Positions 7,456-17,118 are shown, counted from the first letter of the stretch. The stretch: 64,000 bases of DNA from GCA-002708315 sp963676635 (GCA_963676635.1 OY781105.1:372001-436000), one strand, 5' to 3'. The notes: generated from the letters alone by a model not told the origin. Translations and numbers: made by a program.

Positions 7456-10002
7456 TTAAAACATTCGGTTTTTTAGGTAATTGATTCTGAAACTAAGATA
7501 CCATGAATTGTCTTTGATGTATTCTTTAAGTGCTTGCGCTGATGGTATGTTGTTTTCCTGATCTATTGCTGCCAGTTGAATCGCTGTGTCGTGTATCTGA
7601 GTTTTAATATCTCTGCTGCTGCCTCCTTGTTGTCTGTAAATCTCAATAAATCTAATGGCTTCTTCAGGATGATTATTGTCACAATACCAACTAATTGTTT
7701 CGGCTGTTAATGGCAGCAGGTTCTGTTCTTTTACAAAGCTTTCAATATCAGAAAAGTGAATATTATATTTGTTCTGTACATGCTCTTTATAATAATCTTC
7801 CACCAAAAAATATGATTCAATAACTCCTGCGTATCCTTTATTATATAGCATACTGGTTAGTGTGTTAATCTTTTGCAGATAGCCTATCAGATACTTATGC
7901 TCTGATTTAAGCTTATGAAGTGATGTTGTGTCTATATTGCAGAATAAAGTGCTGTCAGTTAATGCATCAGCATCCTCAATCAGGTTGTCTATACGTTGAT
8001 ATTTATTGTCTCTTATGGAGATATGAACCAATGACACTATATCATTGAGTTTTAACTGATATGAGAGACATTTTCTGTGCAATATCTCAGATTCCAGTGA
8101 TTTAAGTGCGTCATTGACTGTAGTATTATTTCCATTAAAATATGTGTCAGACATCTGCTGGGCGCGGGTAAATAATTCATTGGCCTTGTCTAATCTGTTA
8201 GCCCATACGTGGTATGATGCCTGATCTGTAATGTCGAGTATTGCTGGTTGTGCCACGACTAAAATAAGGCTATCAGCTTTATCAGATTTGTTGCTAAGTG
8301 CATACTCAATTTGTCTGGCTATAATAAGTTTTTCCAAACCTACAATAGGATGACCGGCTTTGGTTAGCTGCTCTGATTCTCTGATGTATTCATCAAATAG
8401 CTGCTGTATCAGTATATTATAATCTATGATACTTTCAGTATTCAGCCATTGTCTGTATGATGCTGCTGATTCATCAGCGTCTTTAAAAATGCTGTATGCA
8501 TCTGGATATTGTTCTTCATCAAGAGCTGATTTAAGCTGTAGTGTTTGCCATTTGAAGAAATCGTTATAAAGTCTTTGCTTATGCTTATCAATACTGTCGT
8601 TTATGTCAGGTAATTTTAGTATTGCAGCAATAATTTCCTCGCGTTTTATTGCTTTAAATGCATTGTCCCAGTCATTATTATCTGAAAAATATGATATAAT
8701 TCCTGATTCTGTATTAATAAATCCAACAAAAGCAGTGTCTGCTGTTTCTGTTTCATGCATCCCCAAAAGGTGGTCATTAATAAGACTGTCGCATCTGGAA
8801 AAGTAATTTAAAGCAAAATCTTTATTACCTGCTTTTAGTGACATATATCCAACCTTTAGGTAAGATGTTGTTATGTCTTCAAGTATATCAAGAAGGAGCT
8901 TGTTATACCACTCCGGAATTGCAATGCCTCCATAATTACCTATGTCTTTCGCATTAGCGAGAAACATTAATGCATTGCTGTTGTTTCCTTTTTCAAGTTG
9001 TTGATGGGCTGCAGTTGCTAAAGAGTTAAACAACCCTGTGTAGAATTCAGATGTGCTAATATTTTCATTGATTTGATAATAATGTGCTATCTCATTAAGT
9101 ATTTTAAACTCACTGGCATTTGTAACGGCAGTAGCCATAATAGCTATTCCGTCATCTGGTTGAATTGTTTCAAGCTGCTTTATCTTTTGGAGAGTGATTC
9201 CACTGTAAAGTGTACAGAAATTATTGAATTCAGGATTATCATTATTACTTTTAAGAGCTTTGTTATAAAGGGTGGATACTCTTGTTTCCAGTCTCTTATA
9301 TTTTGAAAGATGTGCACTGAGATTCTCAGGATCACCATAATCGGAAAGGAATCTTATAATGTTGTATTTGTCATTAATACTGTTGATTCGCAGGGTTTCT
9401 ATTTTATTGACAAATATTACAGAAGGTTGCAGACTGGCTTTTCCTGACAGGTTCTTTTGATATTGCTCAAAGGTATTGATCAGCTTCAGGAATGAATGAT
9501 ATTGGTTTATTTCATTAATGAGTAATTTTATATCTGTAAACTTTTTAGCACTGTAATAATATTCTGTTATGGTTAGTTGTGGATTATAACCATAAGTACT
9601 GTTGCTAACAATATTGTTTAGGATTCCTGAAAAAGAGATTAATACAGGAACAACTTCTTTTCCCAATGTTATGTTACCTACTGCATAATCGGGCCACAGG
9701 CTGCTACTAATATCAAATTCTCCTATCTTAAAATTGGGGCTTATACTTATTTTAGTAATACCTGCCTTTAATCCTGAGGCATCTTTCTTTATGATAACCC
9801 TGTATTTAGCATCTAATCCTATGTTGTATATACCGGCATTGGTTTCAGAAGCCAGGACTTTAAATAGTTTTGTTCCTGAGCTGTCGCCGGAATTAGTGTA
9901 TGATATGTGTGAATTGTATATTTCTTTAAAATCAAGACGGTTCTGAGAATACATTGTTAAGGTAACAAGTACTAGTAATGCCAAAAAGCTCCATCTTTTC
10001 AT
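7456..10002 (-). CDS. Large exported protein of unknown function, 848 aa
   Basis: The N-terminus (MKRWSFLALLVLVTLTMYSQ) is a signal peptide. The rest is soluble, rich in helices, asparagine and tyrosine, with repeated A-x-x-Y/F patterns (for example KAGNKDFALNYFSRCDS, about residue 395) that suggest degenerate TPR-like helical repeats. There is no recognisable catalytic motif and no T9SS sorting domain, so it is probably periplasmic. I took the ATG at 10002; the frame also allows a TTG at 10011. It is transcribed toward pepE, 41 bp away, and might share its message. I do not recognise the family. Confidence 0.75.
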   Translation of the reverse strand: MKRWSFLALLVLVTLTMYSQNRLDFKEIYNSHISYTNSGDSSGTKLFKVLASETNAGIYNIGLDAKYRVIIKKDASGLKAGITKISISPNFKIGEFDISSSLWPDYAVGNITLGKEVVPVLISFSGILNNIVSNSTYGYNPQLTITEYYYSAKKFTDIKLLINEINQYHSFLKLINTFEQYQKNLSGKASLQPSVIFVNKIETLRINSINDKYNIIRFLSDYGDPENLSAHLSKYKRLETRVSTLYNKALKSNNDNPEFNNFCTLYSGITLQKIKQLETIQPDDGIAIMATAVTNASEFKILNEIAHYYQINENISTSEFYTGLFNSLATAAHQQLEKGNNSNALMFLANAKDIGNYGGIAIPEWYNKLLLDILEDITTSYLKVGYMSLKAGNKDFALNYFSRCDSLINDHLLGMHETETADTAFVGFINTESGIISYFSDNNDWDNAFKAIKREEIIAAILKLPDINDSIDKHKQRLYNDFFKWQTLQLKSALDEEQYPDAYSIFKDADESAASYRQWLNTESIIDYNILIQQLFDEYIRESEQLTKAGHPIVGLEKLIIARQIEYALSNKSDKADSLILVVAQPAILDITDQASYHVWANRLDKANELFTRAQQMSDTYFNGNNTTVNDALKSLESEILHRKCLSYQLKLNDIVSLVHISIRDNKYQRIDNLIEDADALTDSTLFCNIDTTSLHKLKSEHKYLIGYLQKINTLTSMLYNKGYAGVIESYFLVEDYYKEHVQNKYNIHFSDIESFVKEQNLLPLTAETISWYCDNNHPEEAIRFIEIYRQQGGSSRDIKTQIHDTAIQLAAIDQENNIPSAQALKEYIKDNSWYLSFRINYLKNRMF

Positions 10003-10130
10003 ATGCGTCAAATAAAGTGCAAAAATACCTAAGAGAAATCATTGAGCAAAGTCTGGATTGATAAAATTATCATATATCTCATTAATTTGTATTTTAATCT
10101 GAATTAAAACAAAGAATGTTTAAATTTGGC

Positions 10131-10138
10131 ATTCATAC
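10131..10138 (+). promoter_or_regulatory. -7 box upstream of the C10 protease
   Basis: TAAATTTG matches TAnnTTTG and lies 22 bp before the start codon. No TTG is at the expected 19-bp distance, so support is partial. Confidence 0.4.
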
Positions 10139-10159
10139 TGTGAATAAAAGAAAGAAGAT

Positions 10160-12238
10160 ATGAACCGTATTTTTACTACTCTATTACTTTGCATGCTCAT
10201 AATGGTAACTTCTAAGGCTGAAAATGTGCCATCAGCCAAAGCTGTATCTGTAGCAGAACATTTCTATATTGAAAGATTTGATAACAGTATTAATACTACA
10301 GATGCCATTGTTGATAAAGTCTTCAATGTTAATGTGTCAACTACTACTGTTATATATTTTATCAACTACAAAAATGGTGGTTGGGTAGCTGTAAGTGCTG
10401 ATGATGCTGTGCGACCGGTTATTGCTTATTCTTTTACCGGCAGTTATGACAAATACTGGCAGCCGGATAATTTCAGTGCATGGATTAATCAGTATAGTGA
10501 ACAGATTTACTGGTCGCTGGAAAATAACACTGTTGCTGATGCAGAAGCCAGAAGTATGTGGCAGCATTATACAACTGATGATTTAAGCAGTCTGCGTAGT
10601 TATACAGTAACTGCCCAGGTTGAGCCTTTGCTGGTGTCAACATGGAATCAGGATTTATACTATAATGAGATGTGTCCGGAGGATAGTGGACCTGGTGGAC
10701 ATTGTTATGCAGGATGTGTTCCCACTGCGATGGGACAGATATGTAACTATTTCGGTTTCCCTGATACAGGCACAGGATCTTATTCCTATGACTGCCCGCC
10801 TTATGGCACATTGTCAGCCGACTTTGGAAACACTAATTACAAATTTGACTTAATGCCTGTTTCTGTTAATACAAATAATCTGGAGACAGCACAGCTCTTG
10901 TATCATTTGGGAGTATCATGCGATCTGGTTTATGGACCTGACGGCTCCGGGATGTATAATCATAAAGCTGCTTACGCTCTCAGAACATATTTCAAATACG
11001 ATCCTGCAACGCAGTATGTCTTCCGTGATAGCACTACCATGGATTGGGATAGCCTTATTATTACTCATCTTAACAGAGACATACCTATGTATTACGCAGG
11101 ATGGAGTGTGCCTAATGTAAACGGCCATGCTTTTGTTTGTGATGGCCATCAGGACAGTACATACTATCACTTCAACTGGGGATGGAGTGGCTCCTATGAC
11201 GGATACTTTTATACAGATAATCTTAATCCTGGTGGTAGTAATTTTAATCTTGCTCAGGAGCTTATTATTAACTGCTTTCCTGATACAGCGAACTACCAGT
11301 ATCCCGTATATTTTAATGGTGCTGACACAATGACCACTCTTGCTGCTTCATTTGATGATGGAAGCGGACCTGTGTTTAATTATCAGAATAATCTAAACAG
11401 CAGTTGGCTTATTGATCCTGCTGATTCTGTTTTAAATATTAACCTTGATTTTGTAAGGTTTGATGTGGATTCCGGTGACTCCTTATATATATATGATGGC
11501 AATGATGCAACTGCACCGCTAATCGGTGGTTATACAGGAAACACGCTGCCGGAATCTATTGTATCTTCATCTGACAAGATGTTTATTAATTTTGTAACCA
11601 GTGGGCAGGACGTGGCCAGGGGATGGACTGTAAATTATACTTGCGATATGCCTGTATTTTGCAGTAATGAGGTGCTTACTCAACTATCTGACACTATAAG
11701 CGATGGCAGTGGTCCTGCTAATTATCAGAATCATACTACATGTATCTGGATGATCCCAAATAATGGTGAAGGAGTGGCGCTTGAGTTTCTTAGTTTTGAT
11801 ACTGAAGAGGGGCATGATTTTGTAACAGTATATGACGGAACTGAGGAAATGGGAGTTTTCTCTGGCCAGGAGTTACCTCCATCGCTGGATGCTAATGGTG
11901 AAATGATGACTCTTGTGTTTGCCACTAATTACTCTGTTACATATCATGGCTGGTCAGCCGTTTATTCTACGGCAACTGGTATTAATGATTACATTAAACC
12001 TTCTGTCATTAAGGTATATCCTGTTCCTGCTAATGATGTTCTTAATGTTGAGATTAAAGGAGAAGGACAAAGTAACATAATGCTGTATTCCATTGATGGC
12101 ATGAAAATAAAAGAATCGATTGTTAATAATAATTCATCTGAAACTTTTAATATTGCTGATGTACCTCAGGGTACTTATATATTAAAGGTTGTTAGTGGCA
12201 ATAATGTGATAACCAGAAAAATAACCATTCAACACTAA
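10160..12238 (+). CDS. Secreted C10-family cysteine protease with two CUB domains and T9SS sorting domain, 692 aa
   Basis: A signal peptide (residues 1-20) is followed by a propeptide (about 20-145, Spi/inhibitor-like) and a streptopain-type catalytic domain. The nucleophile is Cys186 in AGCVPTAMGQ and the catalytic His is His323 in GHAFVCDG, followed by the conserved FNWGWSGSYDGYF. Two CUB-like beta domains lie at about 385-505 and 510-615, each with a DGSGP start. The last 75 residues (VYPVPANDVLNV to the end) are a type A T9SS sorting domain, so the enzyme should be exported and surface-attached or released. It likely degrades proteins outside the cell. No dedicated inhibitor gene follows. 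Confidence 0.93.
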   Translation: MNRIFTTLLLCMLIMVTSKAENVPSAKAVSVAEHFYIERFDNSINTTDAIVDKVFNVNVSTTTVIYFINYKNGGWVAVSADDAVRPVIAYSFTGSYDKYWQPDNFSAWINQYSEQIYWSLENNTVADAEARSMWQHYTTDDLSSLRSYTVTAQVEPLLVSTWNQDLYYNEMCPEDSGPGGHCYAGCVPTAMGQICNYFGFPDTGTGSYSYDCPPYGTLSADFGNTNYKFDLMPVSVNTNNLETAQLLYHLGVSCDLVYGPDGSGMYNHKAAYALRTYFKYDPATQYVFRDSTTMDWDSLIITHLNRDIPMYYAGWSVPNVNGHAFVCDGHQDSTYYHFNWGWSGSYDGYFYTDNLNPGGSNFNLAQELIINCFPDTANYQYPVYFNGADTMTTLAASFDDGSGPVFNYQNNLNSSWLIDPADSVLNINLDFVRFDVDSGDSLYIYDGNDATAPLIGGYTGNTLPESIVSSSDKMFINFVTSGQDVARGWTVNYTCDMPVFCSNEVLTQLSDTISDGSGPANYQNHTTCIWMIPNNGEGVALEFLSFDTEEGHDFVTVYDGTEEMGVFSGQELPPSLDANGEMMTLVFATNYSVTYHGWSAVYSTATGINDYIKPSVIKVYPVPANDVLNVEIKGEGQSNIMLYSIDGMKIKESIVNNNSSETFNIADVPQGTYILKVVSGNNVITRKITIQH

Positions 12239-12244
12239 ACGAAT

Positions 12245-13489
12245 ATGTACAAAGCATTTATGATAACACTGGCAATTGCCACGTTGTTTACTTTTATTAA
12301 TAAACGATATCTCAAGCTTCAGCTTACTATTGGGCTAATGATATTAGGTATAATTCTGTCGGCTGTTATATTAATAGCAAACTATTTTGCTCCAAATGTT
12401 ATTGATGCAGTACCTGATTTTATTCACAATATCAATTTCAATAAGTTTCTGATGAACGGAATTCTAAGCTTCTTACTCTTTGCAGGATCTATTCACATTG
12501 ATATGAAAGAACTTAAAGCTGAGAAGTTGTCGGTGTTTATGTTTGCACTGATTGGCACATTGATTTCAACAATAATTATAGGTACGGCGATGTATTATAT
12601 CTTCAACCTGCTTGGGTTTGCACAGATATCTTATTTATACTGTTTGCTTTTTGGTGCGCTCATTTCACCAACAGACCCAATTGCAGTACTTGCCATATTT
12701 AAGGATTATCACGTAAATAAAACGCTTACTATAAAAATTGAAGGTGAATCTCTTTTTAATGACGGCATTGGTATCGTAATATTTGTTACTGTTTTAAATA
12801 TGATACAGGGAAGTAATGCCGGTTTTTCAATCGGTGATACTGCACTGCTTTTTATGCGTGAAGCTGTAGGAGGGGTATCATTCGGACTTTTGCTGGGGTG
12901 GATTGCAGTTAGGGTTATTAAAAGTCAGAAATATGATATCAATAATAACATAATGATGACGCTGGTAGTTGTTACCGGTGGTTATGCAATAGCTAACGAG
13001 CTCGAAGTCTCTGGTGCTTTGTCGATGGTTGCTGCTGGCTTGTATATTGGTAACTACATAAATAATAAGGCTCCTGAGAAACTTAAAACATATATGAACC
13101 ACTTTTGGGGAATTGTGGATTCGGTATTTAATAGTACTCTCTTTGTTTTAATGGGGCTTTCTATATTATTGATTGACAAGGATGTTATCGACTATAAGTC
13201 GGGTATTGCTATCATTATTATCGGATTAATTGCACGTTATATATCTGTGGCGATACCATTTTCCATGATAGACAAAGAAAAGTATAGTTTTCCGTTTTTT
13301 AATGCTAAAACAGTGGGGGTGATGACATGGAGTGGTTTGCGCGGTGCCCTGGCTTTTGCACTGGCATTATCAATTCATGACAATCCCAACGGGCATTATT
13401 TTATATTTCTAACTTATTGTGTGGTGGCTTTCTCAATAATTGTACAGGGTTTATCAATTCCTTGGCTGTTAAAGAAATGGAAAATCTAG
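12245..13489 (+). CDS. CPA1-type Na+/H+ antiporter, 414 aa
   Basis: The protein has about 12 hydrophobic segments and the marks of the NhaP/NhaK group of cation:proton antiporter 1: SPTDPIAVLAIF (about residues 140-151), ESLFNDGIGIVIF (about 172-184) with the acidic ion-binding residues, and SGLRGALAFALAL (about 361-373). It exchanges Na+ or K+ for H+ across the inner membrane for pH and salt balance. It starts 6 bp after the protease stop codon, so the two genes are probably co-transcribed, although the functions have no obvious link. It ends 4 bp inside the convergent aroE gene. Confidence 0.92.
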   Translation: MYKAFMITLAIATLFTFINKRYLKLQLTIGLMILGIILSAVILIANYFAPNVIDAVPDFIHNINFNKFLMNGILSFLLFAGSIHIDMKELKAEKLSVFMFALIGTLISTIIIGTAMYYIFNLLGFAQISYLYCLLFGALISPTDPIAVLAIFKDYHVNKTLTIKIEGESLFNDGIGIVIFVTVLNMIQGSNAGFSIGDTALLFMREAVGGVSFGLLLGWIAVRVIKSQKYDINNNIMMTLVVVTGGYAIANELEVSGALSMVAAGLYIGNYINNKAPEKLKTYMNHFWGIVDSVFNSTLFVLMGLSILLIDKDVIDYKSGIAIIIIGLIARYISVAIPFSMIDKEKYSFPFFNAKTVGVMTWSGLRGALAFALALSIHDNPNGHYFIFLTYCVVAFSIIVQGLSIPWLLKKWKI

Positions 13490-14262
13490 GATTTCAAAAA
13501 GAAAGACAGTCTTTTTCTTTCTGTCCATCTTTTCCATGATGCCAGAGCTTGCTCCTTAAGCATGGACTCACCATTCATAATAGTCGCTCCTTTTTCTTTT
13601 CCCATTTTAAGGAATTGAGTTTCTTCAGGATTATAGATTAAGTCGTAAAGAATATGGTCCTTTGTCAAGAATTCATATGGGATTGGTGGTAATGCATTTG
13701 TGTCGGGCCACATCCCCAGAGGTGAAGCATTGATAATTAGCTTATGCTCTGCCATATCGTTTCCTGATAAACTGCTGTACCTCAATTGAGTTACTTTGTC
13801 GGGATTGCGTGATACAAAATAGAAGAATACACCCAGCTTTCTCAAAACAAAGGCAACAGAAAGAGCCCCTCCGCCGGTTCCTAATACAAAAGCTTTAATG
13901 TTTTTATGGGTTTTTATCAAAGGCAATATTGACTTCTCAAAACCAATTACATCGGTGTTAAATCCATTTAGCCTTACTGAGTTTCCATTCCTTTCAACTT
14001 TGATGGTATTTACTGATCCTGTTAGTATACCAGTATTATCAATTTTATCAAGATGATTTAATACACTTCTTTTGTAAGGTATTGTTACATTAAGCCCCTT
14101 AATGTTTTTGTCAGAATCAATTATACTACTTATCTCTGAAATATCTTCAATATCAAATAACCTGTATTCTGCGTTAATCTTTTTCTTCGCGAAGAATTGA
14201 TTAAAGAACTCCGGTGAGTATGAATGTGATATGTTTCTGCCAACAAGACCGTAAATATCCAT
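13486..14262 (-). CDS. aroE: Shikimate dehydrogenase, 258 aa
   Basis: This is the NADPH-dependent reduction of 3-dehydroshikimate to shikimate in aromatic amino-acid synthesis. The substrate-binding SHSYSP motif is at residues 13-18, NVTIPYK with the catalytic Lys at about 58-64, NTDVIGF with the catalytic Asp near residue 97, and the nucleotide-binding glycine motif GTGGGALS near 123. The C-terminal NGESMLKEQALASWKRW matches the family end. Length is typical for short AroE forms. The DUF368 gene lies just upstream (33 bp), suggesting a shared transcript. Confidence 0.93.
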   Translation of the reverse strand: MDIYGLVGRNISHSYSPEFFNQFFAKKKINAEYRLFDIEDISEISSIIDSDKNIKGLNVTIPYKRSVLNHLDKIDNTGILTGSVNTIKVERNGNSVRLNGFNTDVIGFEKSILPLIKTHKNIKAFVLGTGGGALSVAFVLRKLGVFFYFVSRNPDKVTQLRYSSLSGNDMAEHKLIINASPLGMWPDTNALPPIPYEFLTKDHILYDLIYNPEETQFLKMGKEKGATIMNGESMLKEQALASWKRWTERKRLSFFLKS

Positions 14263-14295
14263 AATACTTTTGATTCACTTACAATATTAAGATAT

Positions 14296-15198
14296 TTATT
14301 CCTTATTCTCAAGTTTTGAAGCACTTGTTTCCATAATCCAAATGCTAACTATCCCTGCTATAATTATTACCATAGCTATAAAAAATTCCAAATTCATCTG
14401 GGGAAGGAAATAATCATAGCCAACAGTTTTAACCTTATCTCCAAACATTTGTTCTATGGGAGTTTTCCACGGATAGATAATACCCAAAGAGCCAAGGATA
14501 AACCCTGTTAGCAATCCTATGGTCTGGTCTTTATACCTTTTAAATACCCATGACAGGATATGACTGAAGGCCACAAGTCCTCCGGCTGCACCAATTAGCA
14601 CAGGAAGAAGAATTGCCATATCACGATTGTTTATTGCATCAATAGCAACAAGCTGATAGTTACCCATAAGGATAAGCACAAAAGAACCCGACAACCCTGG
14701 CAGGATCATAGAACATATCGCTACCACACCACATAATATCAAATAGAAAAAGTTATTATTTTCCGTTGCCGGAGATAAAAATGTAAAAGCAATGGCAACG
14801 GCTGTTCCAACAATGAAGTTAATTATAACGCTTGTTTTCCAGTGTTCTATTGTTTTTCCAACAAAATATATGGAAGCCATAATCAGTCCGAAGAAAAACG
14901 ACCATATGTATACCGGATACTGAGTAAAAAGGAAGTCAAATATTCTGGCCAGCACTACTATAGCCACTGCGACACCAGCAAATAACGATACAAGAAAATA
15001 CAAATCAGTAGTTTCTGCAAATTCTTTGAGTTTCCCTTTGAAAAGTAATGACAATGCGTTCGAGCTGAATGCTTTGATGGAATTAATCAATCTCTCAAAT
15101 ATTCCGGTGATCAATGCTATTGTGCCACCTGATACCCCGGGAATAATATTTGCTATTCCTACAGCCATCCCTTTTAAAAAATATATTATGTACTTCAT
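14296..15198 (-). CDS. DUF368 membrane protein, 300 aa
   Basis: An inner-membrane protein with about 8-9 hydrophobic segments. The N-terminal KGMAVGIANIIPGVSGGTIA is the DUF368 hallmark, and a second PGLSGSFVLILMG copy near residue 163 is its internal repeat. DUF368 proteins (the PopT group) have been linked to undecaprenyl-phosphate recycling in other bacteria, so a role in carrier-lipid flipping is possible; nothing in the context confirms it. The frame extends upstream to 15285, but the ATG at 15198 gives the usual family start. Confidence 0.88.
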   Translation of the reverse strand: MKYIIYFLKGMAVGIANIIPGVSGGTIALITGIFERLINSIKAFSSNALSLLFKGKLKEFAETTDLYFLVSLFAGVAVAIVVLARIFDFLFTQYPVYIWSFFFGLIMASIYFVGKTIEHWKTSVIINFIVGTAVAIAFTFLSPATENNNFFYLILCGVVAICSMILPGLSGSFVLILMGNYQLVAIDAINNRDMAILLPVLIGAAGGLVAFSHILSWVFKRYKDQTIGLLTGFILGSLGIIYPWKTPIEQMFGDKVKTVGYDYFLPQMNLEFFIAMVIIIAGIVSIWIMETSASKLENKE

Positions 15199-15408
15199 CT
15201 GGTAATTTGAATAACTTAGTGATGTTGATTTTAAAGTTGGCAAAGATACTGCATTAAAGTATAAGGTGTAAAATTTAGCGTTCAAAGTTTAGGTTAAAGA
15301 TTCAATGTTTATAAATGGCAGAAATCACAGCGCTTGCTAAGTGCTGAATGATGATAATTTTGCTGCTGACTTGCTGCTGGTTTTGTTTTGAAAAAATTAA
15401 AAAGAGAT
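15199..15408. other. Intergenic region before the tandem arrays
   Basis: About 210 bp between the DUF368 start and the first tandem array. No supported gene; the promoter of the DUF368-aroE unit must lie here, but I see no clear consensus. A frame at 15302-15490 on the minus strand is an artefact of the neighbouring repeat. Confidence 0.4.
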
Positions 15409-15484
15409 CTTGACCAGATTGGAATGAGGCCTTGACCAAATTGAAATGAGGCCTTGACCAGATTGGAATGAGGTCTTGACCAGA
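15409..15484. repeat. 22-bp tandem repeat array A
   Basis: Units of exactly 22 bp start at 15409, 15431, 15453 and 15475 (the last one partial, about 10 bp). The first unit reads CTTGACCAGATTGGAATGAG then GC; units differ by one to three bases. It lies between the DUF368 and methyltransferase genes and encodes nothing sensible. Confidence 0.9.
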
Positions 15485-15516
15485 ATACATACCGAACTTA
15501 ATTAATTATAATTCTA

Positions 15517-15596
15517 TCCATGATTAGAATTAATTTTATCCATGATTAGAATTAATTTTATCCATGATTAGAATTAATTTTATCCATGATTAGAAT
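15517..15596. repeat. 22-bp tandem repeat array B
   Basis: Three perfect 22-bp units start at 15517, 15539 and 15561 (TCCATGATTAGAATTAATTT then TA), followed by a partial unit from 15583 to 15596. Its sequence is unrelated to array A, 33 bp to its left, yet the period is the same. Confidence 0.92.
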
Positions 15597-15654
15597 GTTA
15601 ATAAAACAAATCAAAATAGAGAATATGTTTAATCCAGTAGGGGAGTGCTTGCTG

Positions 15655-16230
15655 TTACCTACTGCCAATCATTCTTATTACACTGGCTTTTCCTTTGTGA
15701 TGAACACCCTCATCAAGTTCTCTTTCGAGCTCCATAAACTTAATACTTTTAAGGTAGTTGAAGTCTGAGAATAGTTCTTCCTTGGAAAACAACATGTCGA
15801 TATTTTTAGGACCACCCGTATTTTTACCAAATTGCTCCTTGGAGAACCCTTCCAGGATTACCATACCATTTTGTGAGAGAAAATTTGCTAAACGCCCGTG
15901 ATTTGTATGTCTGTTTTTAGTGTGTGCATAAATCAATGCTATTACATCAAATTCATCTTCCGATTGAAACTCTTCAAAGGAAGTAACTGTGTAATTAATA
16001 CTCACATTATTTTTTGCAGCAAGTTGCAGTGCTTTCTTTTTACCTTCACCACTACTGTCGAACGCGGTAACATCCCATCCTAAGCCGGCAGCATAAACAG
16101 CGTTTCTACCTTCTCCCTCAGCAGGCAGAAGTATTTTACCCGGCTTTAGTTTATCAATTTGTTCTTTGAAAAACTCATTGGGTTCTTCACCATATACATA
16201 ATTTTCTACCGAATACCGTTTATCCCACAT
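15655..16230 (-). CDS. Class I SAM-dependent methyltransferase, 191 aa
   Basis: A small cytoplasmic methyltransferase of the TehB/thiopurine-like group. It begins MWDKRYS followed by YVYGEEPNEFF, the typical start of this group. Motif I is LLPAEGEGRNAVYAA (about residues 34-48), followed by the acidic residue in AFDSSGEG. The C-terminal half has the EGFSKEQFG segment seen in the family. The substrate is unknown. It lies between the 22-bp arrays and the DUF1801 gene (40 bp from its end), in the same direction as the latter. Confidence 0.87.
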   Translation of the reverse strand: MWDKRYSVENYVYGEEPNEFFKEQIDKLKPGKILLPAEGEGRNAVYAAGLGWDVTAFDSSGEGKKKALQLAAKNNVSINYTVTSFEEFQSEDEFDVIALIYAHTKNRHTNHGRLANFLSQNGMVILEGFSKEQFGKNTGGPKNIDMLFSKEELFSDFNYLKSIKFMELERELDEGVHHKGKASVIRMIGSR

Positions 16231-16269
16231 AATTGATTTTTCTATCTAATATTCAAAGCATTCAACAAT

Positions 16270-16725
16270 TTACTGTTTTATGTTTTCCTGATATATTTTA
16301 ATCCAGTCATCAGGAGTAAACTTAGTTGCGAGTTCACCAATCAGCTCATAAGGGATATCTTCTGATTTCCTGAATCTGATACAGCTTTTTCCCATGTCTG
16401 GTTTTTTGCCATAATCTTCCAGATATTTATCCATAAACCAATCATAAGTACCTTTATCAACATACATTCCCATATGATAGATTGATATATGATTCTTTTG
16501 TGAAGCAACACTAATAAATGGCAGTGGCTGTTTTGGATCAGCATGATAACCTTCCGGATATATCTTATGACTTACAACATAACCTATCATCCCATAATTC
16601 ATTGTTTCAGTAAAGCCTGAAGGTAAATTTTGAGAAATCATCTTCCTTATCCTGATTATTGGCTCTTTGCGATTTTCAGGAAGTTCATTTATGTATTCTT
16701 CAACAGTTGTAGTTGTACTCCTCAT
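16270..16725 (-). CDS. DUF1801 (YdhG-like) protein, 151 aa
   Basis: The first half (TTVEEYINELPENRKEPI) and the central MNYGMIGYVV and HISIYHMGMY segments are characteristic of DUF1801, a small cytoplasmic family related in fold to frataxin-like YdhG proteins and of unknown function. I chose the ATG at 16725, preceded by AAGGA, because it gives the normal family start. The frame is also open from an ATG at 16764, 6 bp after the stop of the upstream acidic protein gene, which would add 13 residues. Confidence 0.82.
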   Translation of the reverse strand: MRSTTTTVEEYINELPENRKEPIIRIRKMISQNLPSGFTETMNYGMIGYVVSHKIYPEGYHADPKQPLPFISVASQKNHISIYHMGMYVDKGTYDWFMDKYLEDYGKKPDMGKSCIRFRKSEDIPYELIGELATKFTPDDWIKIYQENIKQ

Positions 16726-16770
16726 AATTCCTTGATTTAGCAAACAATAGCTATGATCAGACATTATGAA

Positions 16771-17118
16771 TTAATCATCATCATCATCTGATGCTTCATA
16801 ATTTTCATTCTCAGAGAGGTACCCTAATTCGGAATACTCATCAGAATATTTTTCCTTGATCTCATCTCTTAGACTGCCATCATCATCAAAGTCGGCATCT
16901 TCCTGAATAATCATCTCAGCTTTCTGAACACTCATTCTGATCATATAAATCTTTTCAAATGTTTCAAATCTCAATGCAGTTACTCTTTCGCCTTTTGCAT
17001 TTGGAAATTCAATGAGATGCTGACTGTATCCATCAGGATAAACAAGTTTGATCTGCTCTTTCAGCTCACTACTTAGTTTGTCGTAATCCTGAATAACTCT
17101 TAATTTATTAGTTTCCAT
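16771..17118 (-). CDS. Conserved hypothetical acidic protein, 115 aa
   Basis: A soluble protein without signal sequence. The N-terminal 70 residues look folded (KLSSELKEQIKLVYPDGYS, FPNAKGERVTALRFET), the last 45 are very acidic and end in five aspartates. I recall similar small proteins in other Bacteroidota, without a known function. The acidic tail suggests binding to a basic partner or a role in protein stability, but this is inference. The gene likely shares a transcript with the DUF1801 gene. Confidence 0.72.
   Translation of the reverse strand: METNKLRVIQDYDKLSSELKEQIKLVYPDGYSQHLIEFPNAKGERVTALRFETFEKIYMIRMSVQKAEMIIQEDADFDDDGSLRDEIKEKYSDEYSELGYLSENENYEASDDDDD

Noticed and set aside
15302..15490. 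62-codon minus-strand frame
   Set aside because: It is made of the 22-bp array A read in frame, with repeated near-identical peptides and no gene-like features.
15409..15596. CRISPR array
   Set aside because: The 22-bp units are contiguous with no spacers and there are no cas genes in the window.
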